Below are positions 44,694 to 52,730 of a DNA stretch of 64,000 nt, in pieces. The translations under genes and the position numbers were made by a program. Below the pieces are notes generated by a model. That model searched no databases. It was not told the DNA's origin and saw only the letters and a program-made list of their open reading frames with translations. The stretch is taken from NCBI RefSeq assembly GCF_019331725.1, contig NZ_JAHBBF010000003.1, forward strand, positions 124,001 to 188,000, read 5' to 3'. The stretch is from Bifidobacterium saguinibicoloris (lineage in GTDB: Bacteria; Actinomycetota; Actinomycetes; Actinomycetales; Bifidobacteriaceae). Position 1 is the first letter of the stretch; every line of letters begins with the position of its first letter.

Positions 44694-45337
44694 GCGCCCA
44701 GTCCCCCTCCGTTCACGTGCAGCGCGGCGCGGATGGCGCTCTGCGGGATGATGCCCTCGCGCAGGATGCGGATGCCGTCACGCTCGTGCGGGTCGGCGGC
44801 CACCACGGTGGAGGCCACGTGCCCGGGCGTGGCGCCGCCGTCGAGGTACAGCGACACGCTGTCGCCGAACGCCTCGACCGCCTCGTGCACGGTCTGCGCG
44901 CTCTGGCCGCCGGACAGGTTCGCGCTGGACGCGGCGAGCGGACCGGTGGCCGCGAGCACGCGCAGCGCGGCCTGCGAGTTCGGCACGCGCACGCCCTGCG
45001 TGCCGTCGCCGGCGAGCGTGCCGAGCGTGCAGCCCTCGCGCGCCACGGCGATCGGCGAGAACGCGCCGGGCATGAATCGTGCGGCGAGACGGTTGAGCGG
45101 CACCGGCAGGTCGAGGCCCAGCCCGTCGATGTCGGCGATGTCGGCGAGCAGCACCTGCAGCGCCTTGAACCGGGGCCGCCGCTTGAGCCGGTAGATGCGG
45201 TCGATGGCGCGGCGGTCGCGCGGGTCCCCGGCGATGCCGTACACGGTGTCGGTGGGGATGACCACCAGTCCCCCGTCCCTCACGATCGAGGCCGCCAGCG
45301 CCAGCGACGCCTCGTCGATCGCGCGAATCTCACTCAT
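44690..45337 (-). CDS. tsaC: L-threonylcarbamoyladenylate synthase
   Basis: Makes threonylcarbamoyl-AMP for the universal t6A37 modification of ANN-decoding tRNAs. The 215-residue YrdC/Sua5-type protein has VIPTDTVYGIAGD, the KRRP loop, SSANLSGG and the adenylate site region HERDGIRIL. It is short, without the Sua5 C-terminal domain. AGGAGG stands 6 nt before the ATG at 45337; a much longer open frame upstream has no support. The only tRNA in the window, tRNA-Ile(UAU), is itself a t6A substrate type. Confidence 0.93.
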   Translation of the reverse strand: MSEIRAIDEASLALAASIVRDGGLVVIPTDTVYGIAGDPRDRRAIDRIYRLKRRPRFKALQVLLADIADIDGLGLDLPVPLNRLAARFMPGAFSPIAVAREGCTLGTLAGDGTQGVRVPNSQAALRVLAATGPLAASSANLSGGQSAQTVHEAVEAFGDSVSLYLDGGATPGHVASTVVAADPHERDGIRILREGIIPQSAIRAALHVNGGGLGA

Positions 45338-45498
45338 CACACGCCTCCTGAACCTGATTTTCCACAATCCATCATTGCACCATCGCGCCCCGACGACCAG
45401 ACCTGCCGCCGATTGGACGGCGCGGGACCCCGCGGGCGAACGCCCCGGAACGGTATCCGGCGGCGCCACGCGACGACACTCCGCAAACGTTCGCATCG

Positions 45499-45528
45499 CC
45501 GTACCGGGTACGGTCGCAGCCCTAAGCT
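45499..45528 (+). promoter_or_regulatory. Inverted repeat plus -10 hexamer before the acetyltransferase gene
   Basis: CCGTACC-G-GGTACGG (45499-45513), a perfect 7-1-7 inverted repeat, is followed 9 nt later by TAAGCT (45523-45528), a -10-like hexamer. Looks like an operator in the -35 region; regulator unknown. Confidence 0.45.
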
Positions 45529-45611
45529 GGTGCCGTCCACGACGCCACCGCCGCCCGGACGGGACGGCCGCATCCGCGCCGCACGCATCCGCCACCCGCA
45601 AAGGAGCATCC

Positions 45612-46340
45612 ATGACCGACACCACACCCGCGCAACCGTCGCAGCCCGCAACGTCCACAGCGTCCGCATCGGACGGACCGTTCCCCTCCCCCGTCCCGCC
45701 GGTGGAGCTGCGCACGCCGCGCGCGTCGGAACGCGAGGAGATGCTCGCCGGCAAGCTGTACGACGCCTCCGATCCGGAACTCGCCGCACTGCGCGACAAG
45801 GCCGCCGACCTGTGCACCCGCTTCAACGCCACCTCGCGTCACGACGCGGCCGAACGCGCCGCAATCCTCGACGAGCTGCTGCCGGGCCACGGCGGGAACC
45901 TGGACGTGATGGGCCCCGTCTTCTTCGACTACGGCTGCCACACGACGATCGGCGACCGCGTGTTCGCGAACTTCAACTTCACCGTGCTCGACTGCGCGCC
46001 GGTGACCATCGGCGACGACGTCCTGTTCGGGCCGAACGTGTCCCTGCTGCCGCCGATGCACCCGCTCAGATGGCAGGACCGCAACGTGCGCACGCGCGAG
46101 GACGGCACCTCCTACGACTACGAGTACGGCCGTCCCATCGTCATCGGGTCGAACTGCTGGTTCGGCGGCAACGTGACGGTGCTGGGCGGCGTGACCATCG
46201 GGGACGGCTGCGTGATCGGCGCCGGCGCGGTCGTCACGAAGGACATCCCGGCGAATTCGGTGGCCGTGGGCAACCCGGCGCGCGTCATCAGGACCATCAC
46301 CGACGCGGACGCCTCCGTCTACCAGAAGTACGCCGCGTAG
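45612..46340 (+). CDS. Sugar O-acetyltransferase, left-handed beta-helix (maltose/galactoside acetyltransferase type)
   Basis: A 242-residue acetyl-CoA-dependent O-acetyltransferase of the LacA/Maa/NodL group. The family start EREEMLAGKLYDASDPELAALRDKA is followed by hexapeptide repeats ending in IGDGCVIGAGAVVTKDIP and VAVGNPARVIR. The active-site His is in LLPPMHPLRW. An extra ~35 N-terminal residues rich in Pro, Ser and Thr precede the domain. AAAGGAG lies 5 nt before the ATG. The gene stands between prmC and tsaC on the opposite strand, with its stop directly abutting the prmC stop. Confidence 0.9.
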   Translation: MTDTTPAQPSQPATSTASASDGPFPSPVPPVELRTPRASEREEMLAGKLYDASDPELAALRDKAADLCTRFNATSRHDAAERAAILDELLPGHGGNLDVMGPVFFDYGCHTTIGDRVFANFNFTVLDCAPVTIGDDVLFGPNVSLLPPMHPLRWQDRNVRTREDGTSYDYEYGRPIVIGSNCWFGGNVTVLGGVTIGDGCVIGAGAVVTKDIPANSVAVGNPARVIRTITDADASVYQKYAA

Positions 46341-47222
46341 TCAGCCTTTGACGGCGAACAGGAACCGGGGGCGGCCGGTCCAGTCGTTCCCGGTACGCGC
46401 CTCGGCGAAGCCGTTGGCGTGCGCGAAGGCGACGAGGCGGTCGCCCTGCGTCACGTCATGCTCCATGACGAGCGCACCGCCGGAACGCAGCAGACAGCCC
46501 GCGCGCAGGACGATCCGCTCGGGGATGAGGACGCCGTCGGCGGAGCCGCCGTACAGGGCCATGTCCGGGTCATGGTCGCGCACCTCGGGCTGTTCGGGCA
46601 CCTGCGTCTGCGGCACGTACGGCGGGTTGGTGATGACGATGTCGATGGTGCCGTCGAGCTGCGGCAGGGTGAGCGGGCTGGTCGCGTCGCCGCGTTCGAG
46701 ATGATAGTCGTAGCCGGCCAGCGGGTCGCGGCGCGCGACGCGCTCCCGGTTGCGTTCGGTCCACGCGCACGCGTCCGGTGACAGTTCGACGGCCCACACC
46801 TCGGCGCCGCGCACCTCGGTGGCGACGGACAGGCCGATCGCGCCGGATCCGGCGCACAGGTCGACCACGCGCGGCGTGGCGATGCGGTTGCGGACGATCC
46901 AGTCGATGCCCTCCTGCACGACCATCTCGGTCTCCGGACGCGGGATGAACACGCTGGGACCGACCTCGAGGTCGAGGTAGCGGAACGGCGCATGCCCCAC
47001 GATGTACTGCAACGGCTCGCGCTTGGCGCGGCGGGCGACCATCCCGTCGAAGCGGGCCTCGTCGAACGCGAGCGGCTCCCCCATCAGCAGGGCCTTGTCC
47101 ACGTCGCGCAGGTCCACGCCGGCCGCTTCGGCGAGCAGCAGCTTCGCGTCATGCTCCGGCGTGTCCACGCCGGCCTCGCGCAGCGTCGCCGCCGCATCGC
47201 GGATCACATCGGTCAGGGACAC
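46341..47222 (-). CDS. prmC: Peptide chain release factor N5-glutamine methyltransferase
   Basis: Methylates the Gln of the GGQ motif in release factor 1, the product of the neighbouring prfA. The 293-residue SAM enzyme has the family's N-terminal helical domain, FIPRPETE, the SAM loop VVDLCAGSGAIGLSV and the catalytic VITNPPYVP. GGGGAGG on the minus strand is 6 nt from a GTG at 47222 and abuts the ATG at 47228, so the GTG is the likelier start (an ATG at 47237 would lie before the ribosome site). It is 72 bp downstream of prfA. Confidence 0.92.
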   Translation of the reverse strand: MSLTDVIRDAAATLREAGVDTPEHDAKLLLAEAAGVDLRDVDKALLMGEPLAFDEARFDGMVARRAKREPLQYIVGHAPFRYLDLEVGPSVFIPRPETEMVVQEGIDWIVRNRIATPRVVDLCAGSGAIGLSVATEVRGAEVWAVELSPDACAWTERNRERVARRDPLAGYDYHLERGDATSPLTLPQLDGTIDIVITNPPYVPQTQVPEQPEVRDHDPDMALYGGSADGVLIPERIVLRAGCLLRSGGALVMEHDVTQGDRLVAFAHANGFAEARTGNDWTGRPRFLFAVKG

Positions 47223-47294
47223 GACCATCCTCCCCATCGTCTTCGGATCGATATGCGGGCCGGGCGCGGACCGTTCGGCACGGCCCGTCCGCGG

Positions 47295-48383
47295 CTACTT
47301 CTGGTTGGCGAGGCGCTCCGCCTCGTCGGCCTGGATGTCGGAGTCGATGACGGCCTGCAGGTCGCCGTCGAGCACCTGGTCGAGGTTGTACGCCTTGTAG
47401 TTGGTGCGGTGGTCGACGATGCGGTTCTCCGGGAAGTTGTAGGTGCGGATGCGCTCGGAGCGGTCGAGGGAACGCACTTGGGAGTGGCGCATGTCGGCGG
47501 CCTCGGCGGCCTCCTGCTCGTGCTTCATGGCGAGCAGACGGCTCTTGAGGACGCGCAGCGCGGCGGCGCGGTTCTGGATCTGCGACTTCTCGTCCTGCAT
47601 GTTCACTGTGATGCCGGTGGGCAGGTGGGTCATGCGCACGGCGGAGTACGTGGTGTTCACGGACTGGCCGCCGGGGCCGGAGCTCATGAAGATGTCGATC
47701 TTGAGGTCCTTCGGGTCGATCTCGATCTCGTCGTCGTCCTCGTCGGCCTCCGGGAAGACGATGACGCCGGCCGCGGAGGTCTGGATGCGGCCCTGGGATT
47801 CGGTGACGGGAATGCGCTGCACGCGGTGCACGCCGCCCTCGTACTTGAGGGAGGCCCACACGCCGTCCTCCGGGGCGGGCGTGCCCTTGGCGCGGATGGC
47901 CATCTGCACGTCCTTGACGCCGCCGAGCTCGGTGGTGTTCTCGGACTGGACGGTGACGGTCCAGCCGCGCTTCTCGGCGTAACGCGTGTACATGCGCATG
48001 AGGTCGCCGGCGAACAGCGCGGCCTCCTCGCCGCCGGTGCCGGCCTTGATCTCCATGATGGTGTCACGCGCGTCATCCGGGTCGCGCGGGATGAGCGCGG
48101 TGCGGAGCTTCTCCTCGACGGCCGGCAGCTCGGCTTCGAGCCGCTTGGCCTCCTCGGCGAAGTCCGGGTCCTCACCGGCCATCTCCTGCGCGGCCTCGAG
48201 GTCGTCGCGCACGGACAGGTACGCCTGATATGCGGAGACGATGGCGCCGAGTTCGGCGTGGCGCCGTCCCAGTTTGCGCATCTTGTCCGGATTCGTCACC
48301 ACTTCCGGGCTGGCCATCTGCTCTTCGATGGAGCGGTATTCCTCCAGTGCGGTGGCCGCCGCGGGGAACTGTTCGTCTGCCAT
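47295..48383 (-). CDS. prfA: Peptide chain release factor 1
   Basis: Terminates translation at UAA and UAG. The 362-residue protein has the GGQ motif in [18 protein letters not shown], the [18 protein letters not shown] stretch of the PCRF domain and the expected length. The usual stop-recognition PxT-type tripeptide should sit in the segment [18 protein letters not shown] upstream of GGQ. Gene order rpmE-prfA-prmC is the standard bacterial arrangement. Confidence 0.95.
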   Translation of the reverse strand: MADEQFPAAATALEEYRSIEEQMASPEVVTNPDKMRKLGRRHAELGAIVSAYQAYLSVRDDLEAAQEMAGEDPDFAEEAKRLEAELPAVEEKLRTALIPRDPDDARDTIMEIKAGTGGEEAALFAGDLMRMYTRYAEKRGWTVTVQSENTTELGGVKDVQMAIRAKGTPAPEDGVWASLKYEGGVHRVQRIPVTESQGRIQTSAAGVIVFPEADEDDDEIEIDPKDLKIDIFMSSGPGGQSVNTTYSAVRMTHLPTGITVNMQDEKSQIQNRAAALRVLKSRLLAMKHEQEAAEAADMRHSQVRSLDRSERIRTYNFPENRIVDHRTNYKAYNLDQVLDGDLQAVIDSDIQADEAERLANQK

Positions 48384-48553
48384 GGGCGCGTCTTCCTGTC
48401 TGATGGCGCCGGTGCGGTCCGGCGCGGTGGGTTGTGGGAGTGTCGGGCGGAACGTCGGCTGGACGTTCCGGGAGGTATGAGGTGCCGGCTGTGGTGGTCG
48501 GCCGCGCGGATGCGCGCCGCCCGCCGGTCATGGCCCGGTCAGGGCATACAAAA

Positions 48554-48625
48554 ACGCCAGTCCCGTGGCGTGCGGGACGGGTATGCGCCGAGGCGCGCCC
48601 CGTCCCGCACGAGGGGACTGGCGTC
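48554..48625 (-). terminator. Compound terminator hairpin after rpmE
   Basis: ACGCCAGTCCC (48554-48564) pairs with GGGACTGGCGT (48615-48625), enclosing a second stem TGCGGGACGGG (48571-48581) with CCCGTCCCGCA (48599-48609). On the minus strand a T-run (TTTTTG) follows, so it ends rpmE transcription. Its right arm precedes the rpmE stop by only a few bases. Confidence 0.8.
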
Positions 48626-48632
48626 ACGTTTG

Positions 48633-48845
48633 CTACTTGGTCTTCTTGCCGTAGCGACGCTCGAAGCGGGCGACGCGGCCGCCGGTATCGAGGATCTTCT
48701 GCTTGCCGGTGTAGAAGGGGTGGCACTTCGAGCACACGTCGACCGTCATGTGGTCGCCCTTGTAGGTGGAACGGGTGACGAAGGTGTTGCCGCACGAGCA
48801 CAGGACCTCGACGGCATGGTAATCGGGATGGATACCCTGCTTCAT
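48633..48845 (-). CDS. rpmE: 50S ribosomal protein L31 (zinc-binding type)
   Basis: A 70-residue L31 with all four zinc-ligand cysteines (C-x-C in VLCSCGN and C-x-x-C in [14 protein letters not shown]), i.e. the zinc-replete C+ form that is swapped for a cysteine-less paralogue under zinc starvation. Ends in Lys/Arg. AGGAG is upstream of the ATG at 48845. Confidence 0.97.
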   Translation of the reverse strand: MKQGIHPDYHAVEVLCSCGNTFVTRSTYKGDHMTVDVCSKCHPFYTGKQKILDTGGRVARFERRYGKKTK

Positions 48846-48940
48846 AGTGTCTCCTAAGGAATTCAGGTGACCCGGGTCGCCATGCCCCTATGGCTGGCGT
48901 GAACCGGAACCTTCAAGATGATAGACCCCCGCCGCGACAC

Positions 48941-49093
48941 GGCGTTTTTAGACGAAGGCGAACGACAGTGAGCCAGAAACCAGTGGCACGGAACGTGCCC
49001 CCGCGGGCTGAGCCGTGAAGAAAACGCCAGAGGCGTTTTTAGGCGAAGGCGAACGACAGTGAGCCAGAAACCAGTGGCACGAAGTGCCCCCGC
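48941..49093. repeat. Imperfect direct duplication of the tRNA 3' flank
   Basis: Copy A (48941-49004) and copy B (49032-49093) are ~95% alike, about 90 bp apart. Copy B's end is the last ~9 bases of the tRNA-Ile gene, so copy A carries a stray piece of the tRNA 3' end. Each copy has a small GGCAC/GTGCC hairpin. Between them AAAACGCC-AGA-GGCGTTTT (49021-49039) looks like a terminator for the tRNA. Confidence 0.8.
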
Positions 49094-49158
49094 TGGGACT
49101 TGAACCCAGGACAAACACCTTATAAGGGTGCTGCTCTAACCGACTGAGCTACGGGGGC
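49085..49158 (-). tRNA. tRNA-Ile (anticodon UAU)
   Basis: A 74-nt cloverleaf read on the minus strand: acceptor GCCCCCG/CGGGGGC with discriminator A, D-stem GCTC/GAGC, anticodon stem GCACC/GGTGT with loop CTTATAA giving anticodon UAU, T-stem CTGGG/CCCAG with loop TTCAAGT. CCA is not encoded. It decodes AUA (Ile) directly, unlike most bacteria that use tRNA-Ile(CAU) with lysidine. Bifidobacteria are among the groups reported to lack the lysidine enzyme TilS, which fits. Confidence 0.93.
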
Positions 49159-49230
49159 GACCCACACGATTGTACCGGCGCCGCGGACGGTCACGCGACA
49201 CGCCGCACGGCTCCGTCGAGGCGACCATGA

Positions 49231-49499
49231 ATGTTCGTTTCGACATGTTTTCTACCATCATCACCATCGAACATCATCGCAATCCGAACATGAAACCAAG
49301 CAGACGCACAATACCGACCACTCAGGTGAAGTCCACGTAAACAAGATCGAAAATCGCATGATTCCAACATGGTGAACGCTCACATCGTGCTAGTCTGTGT
49401 TGCAGACGACAGCGCAGGCAGTCAATAAATCCGCAATCGTCATCAACAAGAACGTACATTTTCTCACGTCATAAACGAACATCTTCCATGTTCGTTTAT
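49231..49499. promoter_or_regulatory. AT-rich leader region with repeated CGAACAT heptamers and a 12-bp hairpin
   Basis: CGAACAT or its complement occurs at 49231, 49268, about 49285, 49476 and 49488. ATGTTCGTTT (49231-49240) is inverted as AAACGAACAT (49473-49482). The last copies form ATAAACGAACAT-CTTCC-ATGTTCGTTTAT (49471-49499), a perfect 12-bp stem ending just 4 nt before the ribosome site AAAGGAG of the next gene. A -10-like TAGTCT is near 49391. This covers the 49159-49515 gap. Confidence 0.6.
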
Positions 49500-49515
49500 G
49501 GCGAAAGGAGCCGAT

Positions 49516-49938
49516 ATGGCACAGCAGGACAAGGTCATCACCGTCAACTTCGACATGTTCGACAAGACCCCGGAGGAGAAGACCGCCGAGGCCAACAAGG
49601 TCGCAAAGTCGTTCGGCATCAGCGACGAGGCCATCGCCGAGGTCGAGGACTACAAGAACAAGCTCACCCGCTACAACGCCTGGGACCTGCCGTTCATGGG
49701 CTACGTAAACGACGACGGCTACGGCTACGCCTACGTGCCGGACGCCGCCATCGTGCGCGAACCCTACTGGGACGCCCACAAGGCGTTCCTCGCGCTGCCG
49801 GAGGACGTGCAGACCGCGTTCGCGATCCGCATGCTGTTCACCCACCGTCCGGTCGACCGCTACGGCGCCAGCATGTTCCTCCACTACCAGCGCGGCTTCA
49901 AGGTGAACTTCATCGGCGAAGGCGCCAACAAGTACTGA
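49516..49938 (+). CDS. Small protein of unknown function, paralogue 1
   Basis: A 140-residue acidic cytosolic protein starting MAQQDKVITVNFDMFDKTPEE. A charged helix follows, then the segment shared with the gene at 52055: AWDLPFMGYVNDDGYGYAYVP, WDAHKAF, VQTAFAIRMLFTHRPVDRYGAS and FLHYQRGFKV. The shared pattern is AW-LPF-GY-N--GYGY, then W-A--AF and a late H-RG. No enzyme motif is seen. AAAGGAG stands 5 nt before the ATG at 49516. It is preceded by a long regulated-looking leader and closed by a strong terminator, so it is transcribed alone. Confidence 0.75.
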   Translation: MAQQDKVITVNFDMFDKTPEEKTAEANKVAKSFGISDEAIAEVEDYKNKLTRYNAWDLPFMGYVNDDGYGYAYVPDAAIVREPYWDAHKAFLALPEDVQTAFAIRMLFTHRPVDRYGASMFLHYQRGFKVNFIGEGANKY

Positions 49939-49996
49939 TCCGCGCCTGCGCGACGCGCACCGGCGCAATGGGGCGCCCATACTTCCACCACCTCCA

Positions 49997-50033
49997 GGGC
50001 CGTGGGACGGAGTGACGCTCCGTCCCACGGCCC
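49997..50033 (+). terminator. Rho-independent-type terminator
   Basis: A perfect 16-bp stem, GGGCCGTGGGACGGAG (49997-50012) with CTCCGTCCCACGGCCC (50018-50033), loop TGACG. Confidence 0.8.
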
Positions 50034-50085
50034 TCACGCGTCCACGAATCCCATCGGTCGACGGACGGATCGCCGCACTTCGGGT

Positions 50086-50091
50086 GATAAT
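50086..50091 (+). promoter_or_regulatory. -10 hexamer, possible leaderless promoter
   Basis: GATAAT followed by CGAATC (6 nt) and the ATG at 50098; no ribosome site. Confidence 0.45.
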
Positions 50092-50097
50092 CGAATC

Positions 50098-50955
50098 ATG
50101 CGCATAGTGGAGAAGACGATAACCGGCATCGACGGCAGCACGGCACGACTCACCGGTTACGTGGCCGAATCCAGTAGCGAGATGGCCGATACGGCCCGGC
50201 CGGCGATGCTCATCCTGCCCGGCGGAGGATACGCGATGACCTCCGACCGCGAATCCGACCCGATCGCACTGCGGTTCACGGCGGCCGGATACCAGACGTT
50301 CATATTGCGATACTCGTGCGCGCCGAGCCGCCACCCCGTGGCGTTGCTGCAGGCCGCCCAAGCCATGCGCCTCATCCGCGCCCATGCGGACGATTGGCGC
50401 GTGGACCCCGCACGCGTGGCGTTGCTCGGCTTCTCGGCGGGAGGCCATCTCGCGGCGACGCTCGCCACCGCATCCGGCGAGGCCGCGCTGCGGGAACATG
50501 GGTTCACGGAACCGCAGGAGGTCCGCCCGGACGCATTGCTGCTCGCCTACCCGGTCATCACGACCGGACCACACGCGCATCGCAGAAGCATCAGCACGCT
50601 GCTCGGGCCGGAGCACCGGCATGATGCCGCACTGTTGGACATGCTGTCCATCGAACGGCATATCGACGGACGCACGCCGCCCGTGTTCGTATGGCATACG
50701 ATGACCGACCCCACCGTGCCCGTGGAGAACACGCTGATGCTCATCCAAGCCTGCCACGAGGCAGGAGTGCGGGTGGAGGCGCATCTCTTCCCCGAAGGCG
50801 GGCACGGATTGTCGCTGGCCACACGCGCCACGGCCAGGGCGGGTTCGCCGGGAGCCGCAGGCGAACCGGACCCGGACAACGTGGTGCCGGCCGTCCAGAT
50901 CTGGCCGGACCTCGCGCTCACGTTCCTCGCCGGCACGTTCGCCGATCGTCCGTAG
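50098..50955 (+). CDS. Alpha/beta hydrolase (esterase/lipase, HSL/BD-FAE-like)
   Basis: A 285-residue cytosolic serine hydrolase. The oxyanion region is LPGGGYAMTSDRESD, the nucleophile elbow GFSAGGH (Ser), the acid in HTMTDPTVPVEN and the catalytic His in EGGHGLSLA. It belongs with acetyl-/feruloyl-esterase-like proteins and probably removes acyl groups from sugars or oligosaccharides taken up by the cell; the substrate is inferred. A leaderless-type GATAAT precedes the ATG. The RarD-like gene follows ~60 bp downstream with its own ribosome site. Confidence 0.88.
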   Translation: MRIVEKTITGIDGSTARLTGYVAESSSEMADTARPAMLILPGGGYAMTSDRESDPIALRFTAAGYQTFILRYSCAPSRHPVALLQAAQAMRLIRAHADDWRVDPARVALLGFSAGGHLAATLATASGEAALREHGFTEPQEVRPDALLLAYPVITTGPHAHRRSISTLLGPEHRHDAALLDMLSIERHIDGRTPPVFVWHTMTDPTVPVENTLMLIQACHEAGVRVEAHLFPEGGHGLSLATRATARAGSPGAAGEPDPDNVVPAVQIWPDLALTFLAGTFADRP

Positions 50956-51017
50956 GCGGTACCCTACGGAGGGCCCGGAACGCTCCGGTGACCGGCGACC
51001 ATAGGACAGGAGACAAT

Positions 51018-51983
51018 ATGCCACAGGGACGCGTCACGGCGGACGCGGCGGACGACGGAACCCACTCCCCGCAGCATGTCATCCAGACGCCGAAGGGCGT
51101 CGCGGCGACGCTCGCGCAGGCGTTCGTGTACGGCATGTTCCCGCTCTACTGGGCCGCCCTGGCCACGGTCCCCTCGATGAACGTGATGCTCTACCGCATC
51201 GTCACCGCCGCCGCCGTCATGATCCTGTTCATGCTGCTCACCCGACGCTGGCGCGGATTCGTCGAGGCCGTACAGGCCATGTGGCACGAGCCACGCATCT
51301 TCTGGGCCGAGGTCGCCGCCGCCGTGCTCGTCACCATCGACTGGGTGGTGTACATCCAACTCGTCGCCGTGGGACGCACCTCGGAGGCGAGCGCCGCGAA
51401 CTTCCTCATGCCGCTCATCAACATGGCGCTCGCGCTCATCATCCTGCGCGAGCGGACCACGCGTCTCGGCCTCGTCTCGATGGCGATCGCGCTCGCGGGC
51501 GGCGCGCTCTACGTGCTCGACACGGGCGCGTTCCCCGGACTCGCGCTGCTCATGACCGTCAGCTACTCGGGATACTGTCTCATCAAACGGTTCATCCCGC
51601 TCGACCCGTTCCAATCATTGACGTTCGAGACCGGCGTGCTCGCGCCGTTCGCGTTCGCGGCGCTCGCCGTCCAGCCGCGCTTCGGCGTGCCCGCCGGCGA
51701 ACCGTGGTGGGTGTGGGCGCTGCTCGGCGGCTGCGGCCTGCTCACCGCCGTCCCGTTGGTGCTCACCTCGTACGGCGTGCGGCATGCGGCATTCCTCACG
51801 CTGAGCTTCACCCAGTACATCACGCCCACCATCCAGCTGGTCCTCGGCATCATGGTGCTCGGGGAGCATGTGCCCGCCCACCGGTTTATCTCGTTTTCGG
51901 TGATCTGGCTCGCCCTCGCCGTCTACACGTTCGATCTGGCGCGTCGCCACCTGGAACGCCCGAAACGGCCAAAACGACCGTAA
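51018..51983 (+). CDS. EamA/RarD family transporter
   Basis: A 321-residue inner-membrane protein with ten predicted helices in two EamA repeats; a cytosolic N-terminal ~25 residues precede GVAATLAQAFVYGMFPLYWAAL. FPLYWAAL, the SMNVMLYRIV stretch and YITPTIQLVLGI with SFSVIWLALAVYTFDLA at the end mark the RarD subgroup (chloramphenicol-sensitivity protein), likely a drug/metabolite exporter. AGGAG stands 5 nt before the ATG. Confidence 0.9.
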   Translation: MPQGRVTADAADDGTHSPQHVIQTPKGVAATLAQAFVYGMFPLYWAALATVPSMNVMLYRIVTAAAVMILFMLLTRRWRGFVEAVQAMWHEPRIFWAEVAAAVLVTIDWVVYIQLVAVGRTSEASAANFLMPLINMALALIILRERTTRLGLVSMAIALAGGALYVLDTGAFPGLALLMTVSYSGYCLIKRFIPLDPFQSLTFETGVLAPFAFAALAVQPRFGVPAGEPWWVWALLGGCGLLTAVPLVLTSYGVRHAAFLTLSFTQYITPTIQLVLGIMVLGEHVPAHRFISFSVIWLALAVYTFDLARRHLERPKRPKRP

Positions 51984-52054
51984 GCCCCGATGCCGCATGC
52001 ACGACGACGGACGGCACCCGCGGCACGCCTTGAAGAAGAACGTCCCGTTTCCAA

Positions 52055-52435
52055 TCAGTACGGCTGGTTGGCATGGATGATGACGCCGCGTTCGTGTTTG
52101 AGGAACTGGCGCGCCGATTCGTGGTCGACGTCATGCCCGGCGGTCAGACTCTCGTAGACGACCGCGGTCTGCGCGCCGCGGCTGAGCCGGCTGAACGCCT
52201 CATAAGCGTTCCAACCGTCCCGGGCCACGGCGAACGTCGGCTCCTGCACATAGCCGTATCCGGCGGCGTTGCAGTAGCCGTTGAACGGCAGCCCCCAAGC
52301 CCGGTGCGCGTCGAGCAGACGCCCGTATTCGGCGGCTTCGGCGAATTCGGCGTCGGTGACGCCTTCCCGACGGGCCAGAGCGACGGCGTGGTCATGGTCG
52401 TAGCCGCAGTCTCGCGGCGGAACGGGCAACGGCAT
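52055..52435 (-). CDS. Small protein of unknown function, paralogue 2
   Basis: A 126-residue protein clearly related to the one at 49516: AWGLPFNGYCNAAGYGYVQEP, WNAYEAFSRL, AQTAVVYESLTAGHDVDHESARQFLKHERGV align along most of the length without large gaps. The N-terminus differs (MPLPVPPRDCGYDHDHA). No catalytic motif is visible. GAGGAGG lies 4 nt before the ATG. It is convergent with the RarD-like gene. Having two diverged copies within 3 kb suggests an old local duplication. Confidence 0.75.
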   Translation of the reverse strand: MPLPVPPRDCGYDHDHAVALARREGVTDAEFAEAAEYGRLLDAHRAWGLPFNGYCNAAGYGYVQEPTFAVARDGWNAYEAFSRLSRGAQTAVVYESLTAGHDVDHESARQFLKHERGVIIHANQPY

Positions 52436-52590
52436 ATGTCCTCCTCAATATGGCCGGGCGCGGCGTCGGTCCGGCGGTTTCCGCGGCCAGACTATCGCCG
52501 CCGCGCCGCCGCCCGTCAATGAGTTGCAGCCTGTTGCAGCGGCTGGCATATCCATGGTCCGACAGAACGTCCCCCATCGGCCTCCCCGCC

Positions 52591-52626
52591 GCCCAGCCGA
52601 TTCTCCGCGCCCAGCCGATTCTCCGC
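52591..52626. repeat. Two tandem 18-bp units
   Basis: GCCCAGCCGATTCTCCGC at 52591-52608 and again at 52609-52626. Lies in the 295-bp gap 52436-52730, which otherwise holds only the hairpin at 52657. Confidence 0.7.
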
Positions 52627-52656
52627 GCCTCGCCGCCGCGCCTCCGCCACATACGC

Positions 52657-52696
52657 GGACGCGGCCGCGGAATCGCTTGATTCCACGGCCGCGTCC
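52657..52696 (-). terminator. Hairpin terminator of the esterase-GH43 gene
   Basis: GGACGCGGCCGCGGAATC (52657-52674) pairs with GATTCCACGGCCGCGTCC (52679-52696) with one mismatch, loop GCTT. Confidence 0.65.
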
Positions 52697-52730
52697 GGGA
52701 CCTGTTCGGATCGTCTGGTCGGTGCCGACG

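Noticed and set aside
48863..49114. Minus-strand open frame of 83 codons next to the tRNA
   Set aside because: It starts inside the tRNA-Ile gene and runs through both duplicated flank copies; it is an artefact of the repeat.
49471..49499. LexA (SOS) box
   Set aside because: Half-sites GAAC/GTTC are 9 nt apart, not the 4 nt needed for the actinobacterial/Gram-positive LexA site.
49390..51024. 544-codon minus-strand open frame
   Set aside because: Antisense to the small paralogue, the esterase and terminators; crosses a perfect 16-bp terminator stem.
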